From Styela clava (Eukaryota; Chordata; Ascidiacea; Stolidobranchia; Styelidae): a stretch of 64,000 bases of DNA. The notes under the pieces were generated by a model. That model was not told the DNA's origin. It did not search any database and saw only the letters and a list, made by a program, of their open reading frames with translations. The position numbers were made by a program, and so were the translations under genes. Below are positions 23,816 through 36,200 of the stretch, in pieces; the stretch's first letter is position 1, and the number at the start of each line of letters is the position of its first letter. The stretch covers positions 9,569,383 to 9,633,382 of the forward strand of contig NC_135252.1 in assembly GCF_964204865.1 (NCBI RefSeq), in the 5' to 3' direction.

Positions 23816-26800
23816 TTAATTCTTGTTCAAACAAACATAACAAAGCCCAGTGCCATTCCTGTATCGGTCGTAGTATTCTCTAGTATTTGGTACTCGATTC
23901 ATACCAAGATACACCATATACCAAGATTGGTTGTTACTAGCACTGCCATGTATTTTACCAGTCCAGTCTCCACCTTTTGACATCCAAGTCCACTCATTAA
24001 AAGTTAATTTAACTGTAGCTCTTGAATTCGGAACAACAATCACAGGCAATATATTTACTGCTATTCCGAGAGGATTGTTTTGGCTTTGAAATCTGTATAT
24101 TATATATATATATTAATTAGACATAAATGTTAATAAATACTGCACCTGAATAAGTTACGAGTGTATGGTAAAGGACATGAGAGTATATAGATATCTAGAA
24201 ATACAAATGTGCCTATATGCCCAAAAATTGTGATCATGAGATAATTGGAATGAATAAATGAAGCTTAGAGTCGGTGCCCCTCGTGAACAACTAACTCATT
24301 TTTGCATCAGCCAAGGATGTATTCAACAGTAAATTAATTTATTCATTTCCATTCCAATGTTTATAAATCAAATTTCGACCTACCCACAATGAATTGAATC
24401 ATGTACATGCTATTCATAGTCAAGACCACTGAGTATGGATATCTGCAAATCATATCCAATACAAAAAAAAATAATGTGGGTCTGAGCCATTTAAATAACT
24501 TGTATATATATATATATATTTGTGAACTTGCCCAGATGATGACAACTGTCGTCCAACTCCAGTAACCAAATGTTCTTCTGATGGTGACCGAGCATCATGA
24601 CCATTTGTGTCAGGAAATGTAGTCAGAACAGTATGATAACCAGCGATTATTCCACCATACCAAAGTTGCATTGTCACCTTGAAGTGAATGATAAGAGTTT
24701 ACTACAGATGCAAAATTTGCTCAAAATGATAATTTAAAATCACAAATTTTGTTCGATTCCTACATTGCGATATTCATCTCACACAATAGCCAGATCAAGT
24801 CAGTTCTTCACTAACTACAAGTTAATTGAAATAAAGTTCAAGGATCGAAATACCTTACTACTCTAAATAATCAGAAAGCTCACTTCTAGTGATATTTGTA
24901 CGTAACAAATATATGATAAAAGTTAAATTCAAACTCACAGAATGTTCCTTGGTTATGTTCATTCCAATAATTGCCTTAGAATTACATGCTTTTGGAAGAG
25001 TTCTATTCTCTTTTCTTATTACTTGATCTCGATAAGGAAATTGTGGGACTGACAATAAATTTGTTCCAGTGGTTTCAAGTGTTGCAAGGTTGAATGAAGA
25101 TTCACATTCACTGTGTATGCAAATAAGACCTGAAAATATGAAAGATTAGAATTTAATTTGATGCATCGAATGATTGACTATTTTGTCAGGTGTGTTTCTT
25201 GGGTGCCACAGAAAATTATGAAGTCTGATGTACGACTTTAAAACGTTTTAAATAACATAATCAATCCATGGAATGATGTAAGTACCAATGCCAAAGTTCC
25301 ATTCAGTAGAAACAAACATTATTTCATTTCGCCATATTGCATTTTCTACCATTGTTTCCATACCTCTTATTCACTTTTTAAACTGACGAGAGCTTTTTAT
25401 TAAAAATTTTGTTTAAAAGTTTATTCACAGTATAATATTTCAATCATGAGTTATATTTGCAATGTAGAGGGACATAATATAAAACACACCTTTGTTTCCC
25501 ACAAGATTCCAGACCATTTTTCCATCTCTTTCTTCACAAATAATACGACGAACATTTCTGTCATCCTGCACAAATCCTGAGTTGCAGATAACACTGCACA
25601 CAGATCCTGGTCGAGCACTGTCTCCACATAAGTAACGTCCGTTACTGATTGCTGGAAGCAAAGTGGGACATTTTCGCTCACGACATTCCCAAATACCATC
25701 TGGTTCCCAATTGTAATTTCCACTGCAAGTCTGAAAACAAAAAAGTGTTCACACTTGAGATGTTGATGATTTTACTAATTTCCAAAAATTTGTCTCGAAT
25801 ACCCTCCATATATATCTTTTAATTTTCATTTAAATGGGTCAGACAAAAATTAGTTAACGAAAGAGAGGGAGAGGAAGATTTATCTTTTGGTCAACGAAAA
25901 ATACAGTAAACAAAACAATAAAAAAAGTAACGGCAATAAATATCGTAATTTGATATGAACGAAAGAGAGTATGACGATGCAATAAAGGACCATATTATGC
26001 GTATTTGATTTACGTTATTATAATTTATACATAACAAATAGGGTGTATGCCGCACATTCATGTTTTAGGCCAGCATGGTCTTGTGCATACATCCCGTCTT
26101 CAGTATTTATAATTACTAATTCTTTTATATTGCTTTTACGAGACGAATAAATATACATACATACAATACCTTAATGTAAGCAATATGAAAAAGAGATTCT
26201 AGACGAAAAATACTTTTATAAAAAATAACTGTATCCCTTGCCTTATTTTGGGCTCCAATAACTTCAAAATTTTTCAAGCATTTCAAAGTGCATGTGGAAC
26301 CTGGTTTGAATCTGTCATCCTCACTCTGCAATTGGTTAATACGACTATAGCAGGATAACGAGTCAATATTGCCTATTGTTTTTGGATGAAAACATTTTCT
26401 TTGTACACATCTCCATCTTGAACCAGACCACGATCCATCTTTGTTACAACGCCTGAATGCAGAAATCACTTTTTGGATGGGATTTTCATATTTATCCTGG
26501 GGGAAATATTTTGCTTATGAAGATTATCATTGTTTGTTGAATAAGCCAGTGTGAATATTTTCTGAACAAAATTATTTTAAATCTTTATTGAACTTCCCCA
26601 CACATATAAAGGGAGCATGGGACTTAAAAGTAATTTACATATAACAATGACTAAAAGTTATTTGTTGCAAATGAAGAAAATCCAATACCTTCTGTGTGAT
26701 AATTTTGCACCAATAACAAATGCTTCATGGCATTCAAGAGTACATTCAGAACCGACACTTGTACCATTACTACAGTTGATTTTGTGTACCTCATTTTGAT

Positions 26801-27207
26801 AATGTTTCAACAAGTCAACCTGTTTTAAAACAATATGCATATATTGCCAAAGCTAGTTTTTTATTTTATTGATAAGTAAAAGAATTTTAATAAACTTGCA
26901 TCTCTCAACATTACCCTGTGATATTTCAGAGGCCCTTGAACACTGAGTTTCTCCAGCGGTGCACAAGTCATTGTTTCACATTGCCATTTAGGAGGAGAAC
27001 CAGAGAAATAAAATGAGGCATTCTCCCAGCTGCCATTGATACATTCAGTATTTAATTCTGTGATGTATTTTATCCTAGGATTTGAACGACTGTCTTTCAC
27101 TCTGTAGCCCGCCGGACACGATATAGTACATTCTGAACCAGGAATAACACCATCTGTACAACTCATTTCACCTAATACAGATGTATTTACGGGAAGTGAA
27201 CAGAGCT
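23816..27207 (-). other. vWA-sushi-EGF gene exons 26-32: four sushi modules and unknown C-terminus
   Basis: Coding exons: 26915-27207, 26689-26819, 26242-26452, 25490-25730, 24939-25129, 24532-24677, 23816-24092 (stop TAA 23816-23818). The first four exons give sushi modules ([44 protein letters not shown]). The last three give a conserved-looking globular stretch with [29 protein letters not shown] and [10 protein letters not shown] that I cannot assign to a family. Confidence 0.8.
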
Positions 27208-30200
27208 CTGTGAAAGTCAAAAATAATGTTGCATATTATAAAATATGGAAGTAGAAAATTTCATTGTTAGAAATCGGTTGCCATATCTGACTAAAAAGAG
27301 TGCCATCAAAAACAGAAAAGATTAGTGAAAATGTAACAAATATCATGGAGTATTTCATAGTTTATTATAAATATTGAAAAAATATTATTGTAACTAATAA
27401 AATTAATATGCCAAATAACATTTACATCTATTAAATATGTCCATATTGAATGATTTTATAGTATAAAAGTGTAACTACAATCGCTTAACAATATCAAAAA
27501 CATAGAAAAATTATAAAAAAGAATGCTTAAAGAAAGAACATGATTTTATCAATGCAAAGAGATTCAAAAAGTATATTCTTTACAATTAGTTGAAGTGTTA
27601 GTCGAAGAAATTTGTTTGAGCAACTGCCTAATAAATGATAACTCACTTTCATCACAAAATATGCCTTGATATCCTTTGCTACAAACGCAGTCAAAACTCC
27701 CATAACGATTGACACAGATACCGGTCTGACCACACAATGGCGGTTCTGTTTCACATTCATCAATATCAATATTGCAATTTTTACCTTCAAATCCATGAAG
27801 ACATTCACAACTGCAAACAAACTTCAATATTAACAGTATACAAGTTCATTTTTAATACCTCTACTATATCAAATGGTATACTAGATAGCTTTAATATGAA
27901 CTTTTTGATTTTTCAACATGCGTCATGATGAAATCAATGACTGGAATTTTTCATGTTTCACTAATACTTTGTGGATGACGCACCAATTAATGAATTGGGT
28001 ATGCTGAACAAAAATTTTCAACTCTTTAATCACATGACAAATTCTTTCAAATTTTTCGTAAGTCTGAAAAATAATAAACTTCATATATTACCGATATTTC
28101 AACTATTTCCCCCTCTTTTTTATATAAATTCATTTGATACCAGTACCTTTTTACCATAACGTGCTAAGAATAATATGAAAAAAAATATTCACGAACAAAA
28201 AAGTGATATTTGTAACTAAACATATAGTGAAGTTTATTACCGGTAACCAACTTCCTCGGTCATGCATTCAGCTCCGTTTTTGCATGGAAAGGAAAGACAA
28301 GCATCATTCTGTATTTGACATCTTTTTCCAGCATATCCTTGTTTACAATTGCACTTATAATCATTGATCAAATCAGTACAAGTAGCGCCATTTTTGCATA
28401 TATTTGGTAAACAATCATCAATATTTTGATTACAAAATTTGCCAGCAAATCCAACACGACATTTGCATTTGTATTCGTTATCCTTTAATAAAGTTGGTTT
28501 AGTAAGAATATTGAATTTGTTAAATATCATCAGTGTTGAACAAGCGTAACAATCCATTTGGAACATATTTAACCATATAACACTTTAATTATAATTGAGA
28601 AAAAAGAATGGAGTAATCTTCAGTTTTCCAATAGATACTATTATGATGGGTTAGAATTTCCAATTCCCTCATCACAAAAAAGGTGACGTTTCACATATTA
28701 AATCACAACCCAAGTAATCATGTTAAAAACTGATATACTAAAATGTTGATGTTCCATATTCAGGTATGAAAGAGAAGTAACTGATCAGTGCTCATCACCA
28801 CCTAGAGTCTTTTTACACATAACTTGGCCCTTACAAGGGTGATAAAATGTCAGATAGGAAAATTCTGCTTCTAACCCATAATAGCTAGAATCAAACACTA
28901 AGCCTGTTAAAAAGGGAAAGAAAGATTAGGAAAGCTACTACATTCTACAATTATTGTTACTACTACTATTATTATTATCTACTATTTATCTTTTATCATT
29001 TCTTTAAATTCAATTTGAGAGCAAAATATTGCGATTACTTGATTGCAACAGGCCCAACAGCTATCAAACTGTTCTGAATTTATTTAAATAAGTACGGTAT
29101 TTTAAAAACACTAGTACAAATACATGAAATCTTACCCCATCAATACACTGTGCTCCATTTTTACATTCATGTTCTCCACATTCATTAATGTTAATTTCAC
29201 AGCCTTCTCCTTCAAATCCATTATCACATTTACAAAAATATGAGCCGTATGTATTTCTAAGATATAGGTGTGAATTGAAACAATTTATAATAATAATTTT
29301 AACTACTATTAACTACTTCTCATGCATTTGGACCTGTTTTCTTTTTATTACTTTCAAACCTTCTGAAGGAAAGTGAGGGATTTCACTGTCTTTTTTTACT
29401 GATACTTGATAAGCAAATATTCAAATCTTTCAGGCTTGCACTCATATGCATACTATAAGATTTCAAAACTAGATGTGTATAAATAGAAAACAAAGGTGGG
29501 TGTGATAATTATAAATACTTGAGTGTTACAACTTTAAAGATTAAAAGACACAACGATTATTACTACATATTCATATTGCAGGTTTCTTGAAAATTGATCA
29601 TTGAATATTTCACTAAATGACAAAATATGCATTAGATTTGCATATAAATATTTACCATTTTAATGTTTACCAAAATTTTACTATAAAAAAATATAGCATA
29701 ATCAAAAGAGGTTCAATTTAAGTATTGATTTTTATTTCAAACTTGACTGACTACATTCAATAAGTTTATTATTTTAATCATGTTGTGTATTTTACTCCTA
29801 CTCCTTTATATGAATTTCTCGTTAGTTTTTTCCCATTTTTTCATATTTATTTCAGATCAATATTCTACTTACACACAATTGCCATGTATTCCACAAACAT
29901 TTTCAATATTTCCACATTCATTGATGTCTTTAGCGCAATACGTTCCTTGAAATCCTTTTTTGCAATCACAGGTAAATTTTGCTATACCGTCTATACACGT
30001 TCCATCATTTTGACAAGGCGAGGATACACATTCATTTATGTTCTCATCACAATTTGTACCTGCATAACCTACTTTACAATCACACCTAAAATTGGTTAAA
30101 AAAGAAAATTTAAATCTAACAAAACTATAGCAAGGAAAATACTAGGTTAGTGAATAGTTAGTTTTCTATATTTAAACGATGAAAGTGCAGTCCACACAAA

Positions 30201-33200
30201 GGCCATAATACAGCATCAAAAAAATTCAATACCTGCAACTACTAGTACTGTATAACTCTATTTTATTGTTGCCAATGTACTTTTGATGATTCATGATGTC
30301 ATCTCACTTTTCCAGATTTATTCATGCTTGCAATACACCAATTATTTATAGGATAAAATATAAATGTTACCTGTAAGAGCCTGGTTTATTTTCTTGACAA
30401 TATCCATTTTCACCACATGGACTTGATAAGCATTCATTTATGTCAAACTGACAATAACGACCATTAAAGCCAGGGTGGCAACTGCATGAATATTCATTCA
30501 CTCCATCTTCACAGACTAAAAATTATGATGATATTGATCGAAAACCAATGCTACAAATTAGAATTTTGTCTAAATCAAGCTATCTTGAATTGGAAAAATG
30601 ACATTTATCAGATTCAATATGTAGGAAAATTTAGATCTTGGGCTTTACCAGAATTAACAAGATTCAAATCAGAGTTAATAGGTAAATGATAAAACATTGC
30701 AAAGGTTAGATGATGCATTGCAAAATTGGTTGTATTGGGTGGAAATATAGTAATATTATTGATTCCATCAAGTTATACAATGACAAATATTAAAAATACC
30801 TCCATTCCTACAAGCATTTCCTATACATTCATCTATATCGATATTGCATTTTGATCCTGTATATCCAGCTAAGCAGTCACATTTGGATGACCCAATATAA
30901 TTTACACATTTCCCTTTATTACTACATGGATCTGGATCACAGTAATCAGTTATTGTTTCGCACAGATCCCCTCTATAAAAAGTATCATACTTCATGATGA
31001 AAAATTCTTGATATAATCATGATAAAAAGCAGAAATCACATACCAGTATACACTTTGAAGATTCAAGATCAATAAATATTTCAAATCACTATTCAGTTAA
31101 TCAAAGTAGAAACATATAATGAATGAATCATATGTGATGGTCGGAATAAATGCCATTAATTTCATGTACTCGATATTCAGTAATATATTTATGCAAATAC
31201 CAACCTATATCCAACAGCACATTTACATATGAATGATCCAACTGAGTTACTACATCTCCCTCCTTCTCCACAAGGATCATCAAGACATTCATCTACATCC
31301 ATGTGGCATGTACTACCTTCATAGCCATTTACACAAATACATTCAAACCTGAATTTAAATTATTTAATGTAATAAAAAATTTATTTTCAAAGACCAACTT
31401 GGGCATAAAAAATACTATAATGATTTTATAAAGCTATGCTAATGACTTTGCCATAATATGTATGTACAATTGTGGGGTGGGGCTGCATACGACCCTTTGT
31501 TGTCGAAGCTCTCCCGTGAATCAAAGTGGCTACAGCAGTTTTTTGTTAGAAGCAGTGGGGATTCAATGAAAGTCGGCGGGTATAAAGTCGATTACTACTC
31601 GTCGAGAGCGGTGAAAATAAGTTGCATTAAGGTGATTCTAATCTGTCAAAACAAACTTTGTCTTTTCATTTTCCAAGTTCTTTGACAACTATTGAATTTG
31701 GCGATTAAGATTAATGCCTTAGAATTAACTGTGTGTGTATCTTAGTTGCAAACCCCATGCCCACTACCTCACTGATGGTGTAAGAAATTGAGTATGCCTT
31801 GTTGAATTGGAAAGATTCCAGTCCTTCCAATAATAATAGCTCCTAAAATATCATGACTCATGATGATTTATTATGCAAGAATAAAAATTAGACAAAATTA
31901 CCCAGCAATCTTGTCAATGCAATCTTCAGACTTTTCAGTTATACAAGGTGAAGAGGCACAATCATCAATATTGGTTTCACAAAGTTTTCCTTCAAATCCT
32001 GGTTGGCATTCACATTCATAATACCCAATTCTATCTCTGTATAGCAAAAATAGCTTGATGTACTCAACTGAATTATCAATTATCTAGAGCTGGGGTTCTC
32101 AACCTTTTTTCCGTCAAGTACCCCCCGAGTCACAAAATAATCAACGCGAACCCTCTGTAATCAGACAACGAACAAAGTTGCGATATACATATATATATAT
32201 TGACTAACGATTTGTTGCAATACCAACTTATTGACCATATGTAACTAAATTAAATCGTCTTGTTGATATTATTGCCCTTGTCGTCTGCCTAACTAATAAA
32301 TTCCTAAAATTTCTCCCAAGTTTTAATAAGCATAATAACTCCTCCAATGCTCGCAGCACGCTGTCTTTAGAGATTTCACAGTTTGTACGCAAAGACTTGA
32401 ATTTCACATTGTTGCGTCATAATCACAACAACGCTAGATCATGTAAAATCTATGTTTCAATTGGCGTCTAGTTTCAATGGGCATGCATTTTCCCGTGATG
32501 GTAATAAAGGATATTGAAAAACAGCAACATAAAAAAACTCGACTGTCATCCAAGTACCCCTGGAAATCTTCTCGTGAACCCTTGGGGGTTTGCGAACCCC
32601 AGGTTGAGAACCTCTGATCTAGAGTGTAAATGGATTGCTACTCACCTGCAAAAACCTTTATTCATGCAAGGATTTGAGTGACATTCGTTCACAGCTTCTT
32701 CACAATTTCGTCCAGTCCATCCTGTGTTATCACATATACAAGTGTAATTGTTGATCTGATAATGAATAACTTATTCAATATATATCCAATATTTAACCAA
32801 ACTAGATAAAAAAATATATATTTATCTGAATTACATACACCATCAACACAATCTCCACCATGTTTACAGGGACGTGAAAGACATTCATTTTTATTCAACT
32901 GACAGTGAGTTCCATGGAAACCTGGATTGCATTTGCATTGATAGTCTGCAAATAGAACAATAGGTTATGAGAAACATGCAGTGATTTAATATATCTCGGA
33001 AAAAAAAATTAATATATTATTACCATTGATTAGATCAACGCATACTCCTCTGTTACAATCAACATTTTCACATTCATCAATCTCAGTTTCACAGAAAAGA
33101 CCGGTGTATCCTGGATAAACGTGTTGACAAATGAAATCTAATTCCATAAAATCATCATGGGTGGACTGAACCTCAGCAAAAAGTCAATCATGATAAAACA

Positions 33201-36200
33201 TCAATGGGTATATTCAAATTGTATAGAAGAATTTTTTTGTAATCAAATTAATTTTATGGAGATAAGGATTGAAGAAATGTTAATGTATGTATATATGTAT
33301 GAAAAGGTAAATAAAAAAAAAACATCTAAAACTAGAGCATCAATAGTGGAACCTTTGGGATATAAAACCAGGTAAAACTTTATCATACACAGAGGCATCA
33401 CAATTACTAAAATTTCAGTTCAATTCTTTTGAACTTTCAACTCCTTTGAATATGTAAGAGGTATAAAACATTGGATAAAATGAACAAATTTGCCCCCTGC
33501 TCGAACTATAACATTTTTAATTCATGTTAATAATATGGAAACAAAATATCACTCCAAAATCATATAAATGTACCTGCTGTACAACTGCAATAAAATTCAT
33601 CATCACTGTCTTTCAAGCATTTACTTCCATATTTACAGGTTCCTTTTCTGCAACTGCTAGTCTCTGAAAAAGAAAAATAGAAATGAATATGATTCTTAAA
33701 TTTCAATATAATAAATATACTCTTCGTGAGAAGACACTTCTATATAAAGTAGTTCAAAAACTTCTTTAGTTGACAAAGTTATTGCTATTCGAAAAAGATG
33801 TTACACATCCTTGAAATTGCATACTTGCAGTAAAATACACCATGTTTCAATACCTGAATTTGAATTAATAGGCTTTTGAATATTAAAGGGCATTTTTTAT
33901 ATGTTGAAATAAAGTTGGATCATCTCATCAATCAGAGGTTCATAAAATAATTTAAGATGTATTACACAGGCTATACTCATAATTACAATTTATAGTACCG
34001 ATAGTTCATTATGGCAAGAAATTTCGAATGCATCAAAAACTTTTAAATCAAGTGTTCAAATTTCCTGAATTAATGATTGAATAATTTTAATTCATTTACT
34101 TTGACATTGTACACTTTCAGAATCCCATTTTGGGCCACTGTTTGGTGTTCTTTCGCAAGTGTGGAAGCAGGATAATATTGTGTTGTTTCCTTTCTAAAAT
34201 AAATTCACTCTTGTAAGCTAGGTTTGTGAAATTTTTAAACATGCTGACTTAAATGGTGCAATAAAAATGCCTTGTTTACCTCACATAATTTTTCATCTTC
34301 AGGGTTGGATGATGGAACAATTTCATATCCTGGCTTACATCGAGTTGTGCAACTAGAACCTATTCTATCACCTTCAGTACACGAGACAATGACTTCATTT
34401 TGTTCCGAAAGAGTCTCGCAACCTTTTTCTGCAAATAAAATTATGGTGTCATGTATATACTGTAACCTCCACATGTCTTCCTACAAAAATCAAGCTAAAT
34501 GTACTTGAAATAAAATATAATTTCAGATCAGTATTAAAAGAAACTCACCTATACATTCCCAACTAGTCTTTTCCCAGTTACCATCATACCCACAAAATGC
34601 AATTCCTTCTCCTATTGTTCTATAGCCCTTAAAGCATGAAAGAGTAAATGTGGTTCCAACAGTTGTAAACACAATATTTCGATCACTTTCATTTTTATTC
34701 TCTATCTCCCCATATGGTACTTTTAACTTTAGCTTGTCACATAATGTATCTTTAATATCTCTAACAGCTTCACAGAATTTGTTGGCGATGTCCCTGGGCA
34801 GAATTAAGAATGAATGAAAAACAACAATGAAATAGAAGGCATGAAAAGATTAATGAGATTACCAAGAATCAACTCTAAGATCTCTATCCTGTAACACTGC
34901 AAAGCAAACTAAGTAAGAAAATTTGCTTAGAGACTGCAGGTGCACAGAGTACGAAATCTATCACATTCTATCAAATATACAATATAAATATCATTCATTC
35001 TAATTCTCACCACACAAGTGTAACATTCATTAGATCTTCATACTCTGCTAAAATGTCCATTACATTTTCATCAGATGAAATTTGCCTCAAATCATTTGGA
35101 CTGGCATTCTTCACTCCAATGGGATATACTTTTGACAAGCTCTTCAATTTAAGTGCAGGACCTCAAATTACATTTGGAATAGGTCAATATTTGGGCAAAG
35201 CACAGACATTAAAAACATTCCCACTGCTGTTCCAAATAACCCAATAAAGCAATGGAATCCCTTCTTTGACATACCTAGGAAAATCAGTAGCGATTGTACA
35301 GAACATATGTATGCAATTTATATAAAATGATTTACTACCTGTTATATTATCTCTTGCTTCCCCGTCTGTGATGAGCAATGTAATATGTGGAACGTCATTA
35401 CCTCGTCTTCCGGATTTTAGTGAAAACTGATTGTCGAATGCATATTGCAATGCTTCACCAGTTCTTGTTCCTTTACCACAATATCCGATGTTTAACATTG
35501 CCTTAATTTAAAATATTATATATAGATGGCTATAAATGCTTTATGCTTTGTCAACCAAACTCCGTCCGAAAAAGTAAATCGTGTTTATGAATGAGACTTC
35601 TTACTACAGGGTTTCGTCCATCCTGGTCTCGTTTTTAAGTTATTTTATTGGTATTGTGGAGCTAATGAGGAGCTGTGAACCAGATTAACAAAAATAGATA
35701 TGCTGTGCTATATGATGTTCCACAAACGATATAAATAAATATGAAAGAAAATATGCGATTTACCAACATCGAATCAAAAGACTCAGATCACAAAATGAAG
35801 ATGTGGGGCTATAGTAAGAGCGATATGTATAAGTCAGACAGATATTTCAAATATGATTATCAAAAGACTGAAATATTACGCATACAATGAGGGAGCGATA
35901 TGTTTACCTGCCTTCTTTTTATCGGCCCGACGGCCATTCTCTTAAGCACTATATATATTGAAATGATTAAGGTCTTTCTTGAGTGGGCTATAGCATTTTA
36001 CTACTTGAATATTACCTGTTACAACGCACATACAAACCTCAATTAAACTGTGTTTCGTCACGTATTCGTCGTAAGAAAATTCTTCATGTACATCCATGTA
36101 ATATCTTAAGCAAGAAACCTGTAACAAAATTTGAAAGCAACAGTATCTCAATACGCTGAACTCGTTGAGTTATTACACGGATAAATGAAATAAACCTTAC

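Larger units (their letters stand above)
27647..33663 (-). other. vWA-sushi-EGF gene exons 14-25: EGF repeat array
   Basis: Coding exons: 33574-33663, 33024-33110, 32841-32945, 32646-32769, 31902-32035 (one end may be off by a base), 31205-31348, 30800-30972, 30371-30515, 29873-30085, 29136-29256, 28241-28482, 27647-27810. They give about 15 six-cysteine EGF modules. Exon boundaries mostly fall inside modules rather than between them. Confidence 0.82.

Noticed and set aside
24527-24532. GT donor (GTTCAC) for the next-to-last vWA gene exon
   Set aside because: It leaves the last exon out of frame; the GC donor two codons' distance upstream fits both consensus and phase.
35184-35279. Extra vWA2 exon after the TTTTCCTAG acceptor
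   Set aside because: It would run to a stop and lacks the expected vWA strand; the TTTGAG acceptor at 35162 restores the vWA sequence and phase.
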